This document shows, in pieces, positions 26,498 to 34,754 of a stretch of DNA of 64,000 nt (position 1 is the first letter of the stretch; each line of letters opens with the position of its first letter). The DNA is from Sphingobacteriales bacterium 44-15 (GTDB lineage: Bacteria; Bacteroidota; Bacteroidia; Chitinophagales; Chitinophagaceae). Where the stretch lies: contig MKWG01000007.1 of the NCBI GenBank assembly GCA_001899685.1, positions 190,206-254,205 on the forward strand, given 5' to 3'. A program made the position numbers and the translations under genes. A model generated the notes under the pieces. That model saw nothing but the letters and a program-made list of their open reading frames with translations. It made no database searches and was not told where the DNA came from.

Positions 26498-27832
26498 ATG
26501 ATAATGCATCTCGTTCCACAGATCATTTTTATTATCATCTGCGTTGCCGCCATCGGGCTATTCGCCCGGAGGGTCATGGATATCCGGCAAAATATCTTAT
26601 TAGGCAGAGACGCATATTATACAGATAACGCCGCCCAACGGTGGCGGAATGTATTGCTGCTGGCCTTTGGTCAAAAAAAGATGTTCAGAAATCCTCTTGT
26701 TGCCATCCTCCATTTTTTTGTATATGCCGGTTTTATCATCATTAATATCGAAGTGCTTGAGATCATACTGGACGGCATGCTGGGCTCACATCGCCTGTTT
26801 GCCCCCTACCTGGGCTCGGCCTATAATTTACTGATCAACGCATTTGAATTATTGGCAGTGCTGGTGATCACAGCCTGCGCAGTGTTCCTGGTAAGGCGTA
26901 ATATCATAAAAATAAAACGCTTTATCAGCAAAGACCTGGATGGCTGGCCCCGCAGCGATGCCAATTATATCCTGATCACGGAAATTATCCTGATGTTGCT
27001 TTTTCTCACCATGAATGCTACAGACCAGGTATTACAATCAAGAGGATACGGGCACTATGCAGAACATATTACCGGGAACTTTATTATTTCAGGTATGCTT
27101 ATGCCGGCGTATGGTTCCCTGTCAGACGGTACGCTGGTTACCCTTGAGCGAAGCTGCTGGTGGCTGCACATTGTGGGGATACTGGCCTTTATGAATTACT
27201 TACCCTATTCAAAACATTTACACATCATTCTTGCTTTTCCTAATGCCTATTATGCACGCCTGCTTCCTAAAGGGGAAATGAACAATATGCCCGCTGTTCA
27301 GAACGAGGTATTGTATGCTATGCAACCGGAGCTGGCGCCAACACCCGATCCGGATGCCCCCACTCCTAAGTTCGGAGCGAGAGACGTGTTTGACCTGAGT
27401 TGGAAGAACCTGCTGGATGCTTATACCTGTACGGAATGCGGCAGGTGCTCCGCCGCCTGTCCGGCCAATATTACAGGGAAAGCACTATCACCCCGGAAAA
27501 TCATGATGGATACCCGCGACCGCCTGACAGAAGTAGCAAAGAATATTAAAACCAACAGGCAGTTCAAAGATGACGGAAAGAGCCTCCTCCACAGCTATAT
27601 TACGGTAGAAGAGCTAAGGGCATGCACCACCTGCAACGCATGTGTGGAAGAATGCCCCGTAAGCATCAGCCCGCTCGAGATCATTCTTGAGCTGCGCCGT
27701 TCGCTGATCATGGAAGAAAGCAACGCTCCGCAGGAATGGAATGCCATGTTCTCCAATATTGAAAATAATTTTGCCCCGTGGAAATTCAGTCCCGACGACA
27801 GGGATAAATGGGCGTCCGAAATGTCTTCGTGA
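26498..27832 (+). CDS. Membrane-anchored [4Fe-4S] protein, HdrD/GlpC-like
   Basis: 444 residues. About five transmembrane helices (about 5-20, 60-85, 110-135, 160-180 and 225-245) form a NarI-like membrane half with candidate haem histidines. A ferredoxin-like module has CTECGRCSAACP near 310 and CTTCNACVEECP near 375, ligating two [4Fe-4S] clusters. It should pass electrons between the quinone pool and the CCG-domain partner encoded at 28812. Together they resemble a two-subunit heterodisulfide-reductase-like oxidoreductase of unknown substrate, common in Bacteroidetes. An ATG at 26504 is an alternative start. Confidence 0.88.
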   Translation: MIMHLVPQIIFIIICVAAIGLFARRVMDIRQNILLGRDAYYTDNAAQRWRNVLLLAFGQKKMFRNPLVAILHFFVYAGFIIINIEVLEIILDGMLGSHRLFAPYLGSAYNLLINAFELLAVLVITACAVFLVRRNIIKIKRFISKDLDGWPRSDANYILITEIILMLLFLTMNATDQVLQSRGYGHYAEHITGNFIISGMLMPAYGSLSDGTLVTLERSCWWLHIVGILAFMNYLPYSKHLHIILAFPNAYYARLLPKGEMNNMPAVQNEVLYAMQPELAPTPDPDAPTPKFGARDVFDLSWKNLLDAYTCTECGRCSAACPANITGKALSPRKIMMDTRDRLTEVAKNIKTNRQFKDDGKSLLHSYITVEELRACTTCNACVEECPVSISPLEIILELRRSLIMEESNAPQEWNAMFSNIENNFAPWKFSPDDRDKWASEMSS

Positions 27833-27849
27833 ACTTAGGCATAACGGTA

Positions 27850-28014
27850 TGTCAGACATCAGACGTGAAAAGACAAACGTGATAGGCGAAAATTTCATCA
27901 TGTCTACCGTCTCACTTTTCATGCCTGACATCTCCCCTCTCGCCTCTCTCTTCTCACGTCTCTCTTCTCACGTCTCTCTTCTCACGTCTCTCTTCTCACG
28001 TCTCACCTTGCACG
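27850..28014. repeat. Interspersed hairpin repeat, copy 8, with tandem expansion
   Basis: The left part (AGACGTGAAAAGACAAACGT) and right part (CGTCTCACTTTTCATG) are followed by four exact tandem copies of the 14-mer TCTCTCTTCTCACG (27945-28000) and a degenerate fifth (28001-28014). The unit is itself right-arm vocabulary, so the array looks like slippage of the repeat. Confidence 0.8.
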
Positions 28015-28019
28015 TCTCT

Positions 28020-28562
28020 CTATCCTTTTTTAGAAAGCACGTTAAGTGTTACAGTAAGATTATCAGACATGGTGATACTGCCTCCGCCAACATTAAAATC
28101 CCGCCGGTTGAGAGGGAACTCTCCTTCAAAAAAGTAGTCGTCGCCTCTGGACACTGCTTTAAACGGAAATGAGATCTCTTTGGTAACGCCTTTAATAGTA
28201 AGCCTGCCGAATACGAACAGGTAATTCTTATGATCGCTGGTAGTCACTTTTGTGGAAACAAAATGGATCTGCGGGTATTTGTCTGCATCAAAAAATTCTT
28301 CTTTTCTGAGGTGATTATCCCGCTGCTCGATCCCGGTGCTGATCGTTTTTGCATCTACCGTAACATCAAAGGAGCACGATGCAAGGCTGTCGGGATTGAA
28401 CACAATTTTACCTTTAAGACCGGTGAATGAACCCTTAACGTTAATGCCAAAATTTTTAATCCTGAAGCTCACTTCAGAGCCCTCATCCACAGGTTTGAAA
28501 GGCTGGGTAAAAAGATGATTGGTTGCCAGCAGCAAGCATATAAGCGTAAACAGTATTTTCAT
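28020..28562 (-). CDS. YceI family periplasmic/secreted lipid-binding protein
   Basis: 180 residues with a signal peptide (MKILFTLICLLLATNHLFTQ). The body is the YceI lipocalin-like barrel: VSFRIKNFGINVKGSFTGLKGKIVFNPD (key part FGINVKGSFTGLKG), DNHLRKEEFFDADKYPQIHF, and a C-terminal RRDFNVGGGSITMSDNLTVTL. YceI proteins bind polyisoprenoids or amphiphiles. It lies on the opposite strand between the two Hdr-like genes, interrupting what would otherwise be a pair. Confidence 0.92.
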   Translation of the reverse strand: MKILFTLICLLLATNHLFTQPFKPVDEGSEVSFRIKNFGINVKGSFTGLKGKIVFNPDSLASCSFDVTVDAKTISTGIEQRDNHLRKEEFFDADKYPQIHFVSTKVTTSDHKNYLFVFGRLTIKGVTKEISFPFKAVSRGDDYFFEGEFPLNRRDFNVGGGSITMSDNLTVTLNVLSKKG

Positions 28563-28668
28563 AACGGGATAGTTGTTTATCGGACCCGGGCAAAGATATT
28601 ATTCCATTTGTTAATACATTTCTTAATATTCGTACACCGGGTGCATTTAAAATTAATGAAGCCGGCAT

Positions 28669-28715
28669 AGGGAGTAAGAGGTAAGGGATAAGGGGTAAGG
28701 TAAGATATAAGGCAG
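28669..28715. repeat. Degenerate purine-rich tandem repeat
   Basis: Repeated GGTAAGGGATAAGG-like units, nearly all purine plus T, between yceI and the CCG-protein gene. Likely slippage-prone spacer. Confidence 0.5.
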
Positions 28716-28786
28716 GCAGATTCTTTTTGCGGTTATATTTTTATAGCAGAACGTACCAGGAAAAATACACAGTCATAATTTTCGTT

Positions 28787-28794
28787 TAGCTTTG
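28787..28794 (+). promoter_or_regulatory. -7 promoter element of the CCG-domain gene
   Basis: TAGCTTTG, a full match to TAnnTTTG, 17 bp before the ATG at 28812. This leaves a very short leader and shows the gene has its own promoter. Confidence 0.5.
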
Positions 28795-28811
28795 AAACAA
28801 AATCACAGCCT

Positions 28812-29594
28812 ATGCAAGTTCCGGTAATGGCAGAATTATTTGCTAAGCAGGAAACTCCCGATATACTGTTCTGGGTGGGATGTGCAGGCAGCTTTGACCA
28901 GCGGGCACAAAAGATCACACAAGCCTTTACTATTATCCTTGAGAAAGCCGGTATTAAATATGCCATACTGGGCAAAGAAGAAGCATGTACGGGCGACCCT
29001 GCACGCAGGGCCGGCAATGAATTCCTGTTTCAGATGATGGCCTATCAGAATATCCAGACGCTGAACAACTACGGCATAAAAAAAATAGTAACGGCATGTC
29101 CCCATTGCTTTAATACGCTTAAAAATGAATACCCAGTACTGGGTGGGAACTATGAAGTCATTCACCATGCCTCTTTCTTACAGCAACTGATAGACGAAGG
29201 AAAAGTAAAAATGAAGGAAAGCGGAAGCTTTAAGGGCAAGAAAATAACTTACCACGACAGCTGTTATCTTGGAAGAGCTAATAATATATACGAAGCGCCG
29301 CGAAAAGTGCTGGAAGCGCTTGACGGAGAGCTGGTAGAAATGAAACACTGCAGGAGCAAAGGGCTTTGCTGCGGTGCAGGGGGAGCGCAAATGTTCAAAG
29401 AGGAAGAAAAAGGAACTGTAAGAGTTAACCTGGAAAGGACAGATGAAGCGCTCGGAACAGGCGCTACGGTGATAGCTTCTGCCTGTCCCTTCTGCAATAC
29501 AATGCTTACAGATGGTGTAAAAAATAAAGAAAAGGAAGATACGGTGCTGGTGCTGGACGTTGCAGAGCTTGTTGCCCGTTCGCTGGCGGAGTGA
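28812..29594 (+). CDS. CCG-domain (Fe-S)-binding oxidoreductase subunit, HdrD/LutA-like
   Basis: 260 residues with two CCG-type cysteine modules: WVGCAGSFD with CTGDPARR and TACPHCFNTL, then HDSCYLGRAN with GLCCGAGGAQMF near residue 184 and SACPFCNTML. These bind a noncubane or [4Fe-4S] cluster in heterodisulfide reductases and related LutA/GlpC proteins. Cytoplasmic. The membrane partner with ferredoxin motifs is 980 bp upstream, split off by yceI on the other strand. Start at 28812 is taken, though ATG 28827 (MAELFAKQ) is possible. Confidence 0.9.
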   Translation: MQVPVMAELFAKQETPDILFWVGCAGSFDQRAQKITQAFTIILEKAGIKYAILGKEEACTGDPARRAGNEFLFQMMAYQNIQTLNNYGIKKIVTACPHCFNTLKNEYPVLGGNYEVIHHASFLQQLIDEGKVKMKESGSFKGKKITYHDSCYLGRANNIYEAPRKVLEALDGELVEMKHCRSKGLCCGAGGAQMFKEEEKGTVRVNLERTDEALGTGATVIASACPFCNTMLTDGVKNKEKEDTVLVLDVAELVARSLAE

Positions 29595-29612
29595 ATAGCG
29601 GGCAATAGACAA

Positions 29613-29677
29613 TGGTGAATGGTGAGACGTGAAATGTGAGAAGTCAAATCTCACTTCTGTCATCTCACTTTTCACGC
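29613..29677. repeat. Interspersed hairpin repeat, copy 9
   Basis: GGTGAGACGTGAAATGTGAG and AAGTCAAATCTCACTTCTGT, then ATCTCACTTTTCACG. Two 14-bp near-identical units (ACCTGTAACTTGAA and ACCTGTAACCTGAA, 29683-29710) follow just before the next gene. Confidence 0.65.
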
Positions 29678-29720
29678 GCACAACCTGTAACTTGAAACCT
29701 GTAACCTGAAACTCATATCA

Positions 29721-30137
29721 ATGCGCTACGGAAAAAATATTTTGATACTCGCAGTCCTGACCGGTATCGGGCTGTTTTTTTATATCCGCAAGGTCAACAG
29801 CGACAGAGCTTCAGGCATCAGTGTATTGATAAGACAGCCGGAACGCGGGGATATTTACAAAATAAAATATACCAATGCCAGCGGCAGCAGGAGTGTAAGA
29901 TATTTTAAAGTAGCTAAGGTTGACGAAAATAATATCGCCTTTTTTCGCGGTAAGCTGAGCGGGTGGAATGCCAGCGATGTATTTCTTGACGACTATGAAA
30001 ACGACAGGATGGTACATTTCTCTCCGGACGATCTTGAACTGATGCAAAAAGGGAAATTCAGCAACGGGGAAATGAAAAATGCCACCCTGATCGAGATCGA
30101 GCGAAGGAACGCCCGCCTCCCTGAAAACAGCTTGTGA
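29721..30137 (+). CDS. Hypothetical membrane-anchored protein
   Basis: 138 residues with one N-terminal membrane helix (about 6-23) and a soluble remainder rich in beta-strand (GDIYKIKYTNASGSRSVRYFKVAKVDENNIAFF, key part RYFKVAKVDENNIAFF). No known domain was recognised. The codon pattern and position before the next co-directional genes support it. It may be co-transcribed with 30213-30737 (75 bp gap, although that gene has its own TATTTTTG element). Confidence 0.65.
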   Translation: MRYGKNILILAVLTGIGLFFYIRKVNSDRASGISVLIRQPERGDIYKIKYTNASGSRSVRYFKVAKVDENNIAFFRGKLSGWNASDVFLDDYENDRMVHFSPDDLELMQKGKFSNGEMKNATLIEIERRNARLPENSL

Positions 30138-30212
30138 TAAAGATCTGTCAATATTTACACTGCATTAAAGCATTTTTTAGCATCAATCCGATGAGCATCG
30201 TATTTTTGCAGG

Positions 30213-30737
30213 ATGAATATATCCTACAAACATTTATTACCTCAGGATTTTTCCCCTCATTCAAGGGTATGGATCTACCAGGCAAACAGGAGGTTCACAC
30301 TTGCTGAAGTGCTTGAAGCCGAAAAAATACTGGAACAATTTACCGGTCAGTGGCAGGCGCACGGAGCTCCGGTAAAGGGCTTCGCCACAGTAATGTTCGG
30401 GCAGTTTGTATTGCTGGTGGCCGACGAGTCTGCCACCACTGTAAGCGGGTGCAGCACAGACAGTTCAGTGAGAGTGATAAAGGATATGGAAAAGCAATTC
30501 AGCCTCTCCCTTTTCGACCGGCAACTGCTCGCTTTTGTAGTGAAGGATAACATACAGTTATTACCACTGTCCCAGCTTAAATATGCCGTTGAGAACAGAT
30601 TTATTACAGGAAATACGCTGTACTTTAATAATACAGTGTCCACCAAGCAGGAACTGGAAGATAACTGGATCATCCCGGTATCTGAAAGCTGGCTCTCCGG
30701 AAAAATAAATTTCAATACTGTTGCTCCGCAACATTAA
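30213..30737 (+). CDS. Conserved Bacteroidetes protein of unknown function
   Basis: 174 residues, soluble. The segments SRVWIYQANRRFTLAE, GCSTDSSVRVIKDME and TKQELEDNWIIPVSESWL are typical of a Bacteroidetes-specific family sometimes labelled ABC transporter ATPase in databases. No Walker A, Walker B or signature motif is present, so that label is not supported. A -7 element TATTTTTG overlaps the region just before the ATG at 30213. Confidence 0.75.
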   Translation: MNISYKHLLPQDFSPHSRVWIYQANRRFTLAEVLEAEKILEQFTGQWQAHGAPVKGFATVMFGQFVLLVADESATTVSGCSTDSSVRVIKDMEKQFSLSLFDRQLLAFVVKDNIQLLPLSQLKYAVENRFITGNTLYFNNTVSTKQELEDNWIIPVSESWLSGKINFNTVAPQH

Positions 30738-30755
30738 CCGTAAAATATAACAATC

Positions 30756-31259
30756 ATGATCGTAGAAAAAGATAAAGTTGTAAGCATACAGTATAGCGCA
30801 ACGGACGAAACAGGCGCAGTTGTAGACAGCAATATGGATGTAGAGCCGCTGGAATACCTGCATGGCTATGGTAACATCCTGGAGAACCTTGAAAAAGAGC
30901 TTACCGGACTGGAAATGTCACAGGAAAAACAGGTATTGTTAGTCCCGGAGCAGGCGTATGGTGATTTCGATCCCGAACTGGTATTTGAAGTAAGCAGACA
31001 GCAGTTCCCCCAGGGAGCGGAAAACATTGAATTAGGCAACGTGGTACAGTCATCCGACGGGCAGCAACTGATGGTAACAGATATAGACGGAGACAAGATC
31101 ATTCTCGATGGCAATCATCCGCTTGCAGGAAGAACCCTTCATTTCTCCGTTATCATAAAAAATATCAGGGAGGCTACCAGTGAAGAGCTTGCTCATGGGC
31201 ATGCGCACATGCATGAAAGCGATGATCATTGTGGCCCTGATTGCGGCTGCCATCATTAG
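30756..31259 (+). CDS. slyD: FKBP-type peptidyl-prolyl isomerase, SlyD-like
   Basis: 167 residues. FKBP core with an inserted flap (IF) domain: MIVEKDKVVSIQYSATDETG, LEYLHGYGNILENLEKELTGL, VPEQAYGDFDPELVFEVS, and HPLAGRTLHFSVIIKNI. The C-terminus is a metal-binding tail (HGHAHMHESDDHCGPDCGCHH, key residues seven His and three Cys), as in E. coli SlyD, which helps load nickel. It folds proteins and buffers metals in the cytoplasm. It starts 18 bp after the previous gene, so they probably share a transcript. Confidence 0.93.
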   Translation: MIVEKDKVVSIQYSATDETGAVVDSNMDVEPLEYLHGYGNILENLEKELTGLEMSQEKQVLLVPEQAYGDFDPELVFEVSRQQFPQGAENIELGNVVQSSDGQQLMVTDIDGDKIILDGNHPLAGRTLHFSVIIKNIREATSEELAHGHAHMHESDDHCGPDCGCHH

Positions 31260-31282
31260 CCTTTTATAAACTGGAGAAGGAT

Positions 31283-32335
31283 CTATCCCCTGACCGCCCT
31301 CAATACTGATTCTTTCTCCAGCATTTTTTTCAGTAAAACGATCTGGTTGCAGGCGCGCATATAATTGTGCCCTTCATATTTTGCCCCATAATAAATATCA
31401 TTATTAATATGGTCTGCAAGAAACCGGAGCGCCTGCATGTAGATAAGATAGCAGCCCGCATCAAAAAAACTGTCCTGCTCATCCTCACTCAGTTCTCCCT
31501 GCATTCCTTCAGTATACCCCTTTACTATCGCTTTATAATAATCCTCACGGATCATTATCTTCGAAAAATCTTTCTCTTCCTCACTTACCGGCGATACACA
31601 GGTGCGCATCATATCCCCCACATCACTGGTAAAATAGCCGGGCATCACCGTATCAAGGTCTATAACACATAATCCTTTGTCGTTATTATCAAAAAGCACA
31701 TTGCTTATTTTGGTATCATGATGTGTTACCCTGAGCCTGAAAGCAGGGTTTTGCTTCATGGCATCAAAACGCTGCACAATATATTCCTGGTCTTTAAGCC
31801 AGGTGATCTCGCCGGCGCAGGCGCTGATCCTCTCAGGATTGCCGGCTTGCAGTGCGTCAAGAAACTGGCGGTATCTCAACGTAAGATTATGAAAATCGGG
31901 GATAGTTGCCTTCAGCTGCTGTACGGGAAAATCACTCAGCAGGAAAGTGAACCTCCCAAACTGTTTTGCCGCTTCAAACGCCTGCCCGGGATTTTGTACT
32001 ACATCTACAGTATGCGAGTCCGGCACAAAAGGCGCCAGCCTGAAATATCCCTGTCCTTTTATATAAACCATATCATCTCCTCCGGCAGTAAAGAGGTTCC
32101 TTACAAAAAAATAATGCGGATGATGAGCAGCAAGATAATCTCCTATCAAACGTACATTAGATGCAATATCACCAGGCGATTTAAACACATTATCATTAAT
32201 GCGCTGCAATATATAGGCCTGGACTTTATCCAGCCTGTTTATCTTCCATGTATTATTGATCAGCCCGGACCCGAACGGCTCTATACCAACAGCATTAAAG
32301 TCAAGCCCGTATTCTTTAAGTATTTCCTTAAGCAT
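31283..32335 (-). CDS. Aminoglycoside-phosphotransferase-fold sugar kinase (NahK-like)
   Basis: 350 residues with a eukaryote-like kinase fold. N-lobe GSGLINNTWKI and YILQRINDNVF (candidate Lys replaced by Gln-Arg context); catalytic loop VTHHDTKISNVLFD near 215 with the Brenner Asp and Asn; metal site CVIDLDTVMPGYFTSDVGDMMR. The HDTKxxN and DLDTVMPG pattern is like N-acetylhexosamine 1-kinase of bifidobacteria rather than antibiotic kinases. It probably phosphorylates a sugar at C1. Convergent with slyD (23 bp). Confidence 0.82.
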   Translation of the reverse strand: MLKEILKEYGLDFNAVGIEPFGSGLINNTWKINRLDKVQAYILQRINDNVFKSPGDIASNVRLIGDYLAAHHPHYFFVRNLFTAGGDDMVYIKGQGYFRLAPFVPDSHTVDVVQNPGQAFEAAKQFGRFTFLLSDFPVQQLKATIPDFHNLTLRYRQFLDALQAGNPERISACAGEITWLKDQEYIVQRFDAMKQNPAFRLRVTHHDTKISNVLFDNNDKGLCVIDLDTVMPGYFTSDVGDMMRTCVSPVSEEEKDFSKIMIREDYYKAIVKGYTEGMQGELSEDEQDSFFDAGCYLIYMQALRFLADHINNDIYYGAKYEGHNYMRACNQIVLLKKMLEKESVLRAVRG

Positions 32336-32450
32336 TGTTTTGAAAATGATTAAAGTTAGAAGAAAACGTCAAAGACCTGTCTTTTTTAGAGCGCATTCTT
32401 GAAATTTCACACAATCGTTTTCGTAAATTCGACGCTACAATTTTTCGTGT

Positions 32451-32963
32451 GTGAACATCAGGGAAGCATTACTACAGGAACATTCAAAGGCGCAATGCAA
32501 CCGTATTGTAGCCTATATCAGCGGCAATCAGCGCCGTTTCGATGAGCTGGTAAAAATTTTTCTTACGAGTGAATATCGTGTTGTCCAGCGGGCTGCATGG
32601 CCTCTTAGCAATGCCACTGCCAACCACCCGGAGCTCATACAAAAGCATCTCGCTACAATTATTAACTATTTAAAATCTCCCGGCATACACAATGCGGTAA
32701 AAAGGAATGTTATGCGGCTGCTCGAAAAAACAGATATTCCCCTGTCGCTCCAGGGAACGGTAATGGATACCTGCTTTAATTATATCGCTGACCCGAAAGA
32801 AGCAGTAGCAGTAAAAGCATTTTCACTGGGAGTGCTCGGAAAGATGATGAATATGTATCCGGAGATCATCCCCGAGTTGAAATTACTGATAGAAGACCGC
32901 CTGCCTCACGAAACGGCTGCGTTTGCGAGCAGGGCAAAAAAACTGCTTAAGAAAATAGGATAG
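32451..32963 (+). CDS. HEAT-repeat-like helical protein
   Basis: 170 residues from a GTG start (GTGAACATC), as no ATG fits. Regular amphipathic helices with the HEAT-like phrase YRVVQRAAWPLSNATANHPEL, then KRNVMRLLEKTDIP and VAVKAFSLGVLGKMMNMYPEI. Such solenoids bind proteins; partner unknown. It is a small conserved Bacteroidetes protein type as far as recalled. The flanking palindrome at 32973-33016 marks its 3' end. Confidence 0.72.
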   Translation: MNIREALLQEHSKAQCNRIVAYISGNQRRFDELVKIFLTSEYRVVQRAAWPLSNATANHPELIQKHLATIINYLKSPGIHNAVKRNVMRLLEKTDIPLSLQGTVMDTCFNYIADPKEAVAVKAFSLGVLGKMMNMYPEIIPELKLLIEDRLPHETAAFASRAKKLLKKIG

Positions 32964-32972
32964 CCACAACAA

Positions 32973-33016
32973 AGCCACAGATGCACGAATGGACTTTAAT
33001 GTATTTATTCGTGGCT
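32973..33016. repeat. Interrupted inverted repeat
   Basis: AGCCAC (32973-32978) pairs with GTGGCT (33011-33016), and ACGAAT (32985-32990) with ATTCGT (33006-33011). It lies between the convergent HEAT-like and ruvX genes and may end transcription, but no clear T-run follows on either strand. Confidence 0.5.
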
Positions 33017-33039
33017 AAAAAATAAATAACATCCTATTC

Positions 33040-33456
33040 TTATAGATCTCTTGCCTGCAAATACTCCTGCAAAATAATCGTGGCAGCGATCTGGTCAACA
33101 ACCGCCTTATCCCGTCGTTGTTTTTTCTTCATCCCCATATCAAGCATAGCCTGCTTAGCCATCTTCGAAGTATACCGTTCATCCACAGTTTCCACCGGTA
33201 TAGCAGGGAAGGTCTTTTTTATCTTTTCAATGATCTTCAACACAAGCGGTGTGGCGTGGGTATCAGAATCGTCAAGGTTGCGGGGATCACCGATAATGAT
33301 CTTCTCCACCGTCTCTTTAGCTATATAGGTTTGGAGAAAAGCAATAAGCTGCGGAGATTCAATAGTGGTCAGTCCTGTAGCAATGATCTGCAGGGGATCG
33401 GTAACCGCTATACCGGTACGTTTCAGGCCATAGTCTATTGCAAGAATGCGGGGCAT
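33040..33456 (-). CDS. ruvX: RuvX/YqgF Holliday junction resolvase-like protein
   Basis: 138 residues from ATG 33456 (MPRILAIDYGLKRTGIAV); an upstream TTG is not preferred. RNase H-like fold with the first catalytic Asp in AIDYGLKRTG, IIIGDPRNLDDS near 65, and the C-terminal acidic/Asp motif AVVDQIAATIILQEYL. It acts in rRNA maturation (16S 5' end) and possibly junction resolution. Cytoplasmic. Confidence 0.93.
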   Translation of the reverse strand: MPRILAIDYGLKRTGIAVTDPLQIIATGLTTIESPQLIAFLQTYIAKETVEKIIIGDPRNLDDSDTHATPLVLKIIEKIKKTFPAIPVETVDERYTSKMAKQAMLDMGMKKKQRRDKAVVDQIAATIILQEYLQARDL

Positions 33457-33542
33457 AAGCAAAGATACAGGCAATCAGTAGCTGTTGTAAATATTGTTTC
33501 ACGCAAAGCGGCAAAGAAGGCAAAGAAACAAAGTTGCAATAG

Positions 33543-34724
33543 TTACTTCGCCAGCTCCAGCCCAAAGATCAGCGGGGATGAATTTACCAGCGCATGGAGC
33601 AGGGCGGCATAAAATACATTTCTTGTCTTCAGGTAGCAATAGCCGTAGGCCCAGCCACCAATACATGCCAGCCCTACAAAAATAATGGAGCCGGAATGGT
33701 GATGCACCAACCCGAAAAGCACGCTGCTTATAGCCAGCGAGGTATAATTACCCGCTTCTGCCCTGCCCCACTTTATCAGCCCAAAAGCCAATCCGAACAA
33801 CAACAGCGTTATCAATGCGGGAAACCAGTGCATACCACCCCGGAGAGTGTACCCGGCAAGAAGGGCAAGCAGCAATAATATACCCAGCCCCCAGCCCCAG
33901 AATACTATCCATGAACGGGACTGGTCAATACGTTTTCCCAACATATTTTGTAGTAATCCGCGAAATACCAGCTCCTCAAAAAGAGCAGTATGTAAGAAGA
34001 TGGAAATAAACCCGATCCCGATCTTTCCAACCACGCTCATGTTCAAATGATATTCCGCCGAAAACCGGATAAAATCCACGCCGTAGCCTATAGCAAATAC
34101 CGAAACATAAAACGCCAGCCATACCCATAATACCGTCAGCAGCGACTTCCACCGGAATACAGGATAACAACCTACATCATGTAAGTTCCGCACTGTTACA
34201 AAAGCAAAGACGGCAGAGAGCATAACGATGATGCGGTAAACAGAGTCAAAGCCTCCGCCTGTATAAGGAAGATCGCCTTTGAACGCTATTCCCACTAATG
34301 TTACAGGCAGCACGAATAAAGCTAATGTGGTAAAATCAAGCCAGTCTATTTTTCCACCGGTATTGTTTTTTGCAGCAAAAACCAATACCGGGAAAAGAAT
34401 AAGATATGGTACCAGGAAAACTGTTCCTTTCAACGGATTATCGCCATTGATGATGATATAGCTGTAATAGAGCGCGATCAGCAAAAAAGGAAAGAGAATA
34501 ATTCTCTTAACATCCGATTGCATTTTCGCTCTGAGCCACTGCGATACTTCCGGCTTGCCTGTTGAAAAAAAGATAAAATACAATATCATGAAATAAGGCA
34601 ATGCTGTAAAAACAGCTCCGGCAGGATGATCTGCCCCGGTGAGCAGGATAAAGAGCAGCGACAATATCAATGTATATACTCCGCTGCGCAGGAAGGCGCT
34701 CTTTGTAGTATTTCCCGAGATCAT
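33543..34724 (-). CDS. CPBP family intramembrane glutamic endopeptidase (CAAX-like)
   Basis: 393 residues, longer than usual (200-300) because of an extended N-terminal set of about five helices. The active motif is FEELVFRGLLQ near residue 255 (EE and R), followed by LFGLVHHHSGS and ALLHALVNSSP, which supply the second and third metal/acid ligands. It cleaves membrane-embedded substrates; targets unknown. Located in the inner membrane. The ruvX and UbiA genes flank it on the same strand. Confidence 0.88.
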   Translation of the reverse strand: MISGNTTKSAFLRSGVYTLILSLLFILLTGADHPAGAVFTALPYFMILYFIFFSTGKPEVSQWLRAKMQSDVKRIILFPFLLIALYYSYIIINGDNPLKGTVFLVPYLILFPVLVFAAKNNTGGKIDWLDFTTLALFVLPVTLVGIAFKGDLPYTGGGFDSVYRIIVMLSAVFAFVTVRNLHDVGCYPVFRWKSLLTVLWVWLAFYVSVFAIGYGVDFIRFSAEYHLNMSVVGKIGIGFISIFLHTALFEELVFRGLLQNMLGKRIDQSRSWIVFWGWGLGILLLLALLAGYTLRGGMHWFPALITLLLFGLAFGLIKWGRAEAGNYTSLAISSVLFGLVHHHSGSIIFVGLACIGGWAYGYCYLKTRNVFYAALLHALVNSSPLIFGLELAK

Positions 34725-34754
34725 ATATGGCAGGGGTTGGGTTTTAATAAGAAA

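Noticed and set aside
27945-28014. CRISPR-like short tandem repeat
   Set aside because: Units are contiguous 14-mers with no spacers and no cas genes nearby.
30213-30737. ABC transporter ATPase label
   Set aside because: No Walker A, Walker B or LSGGQ-type motif.
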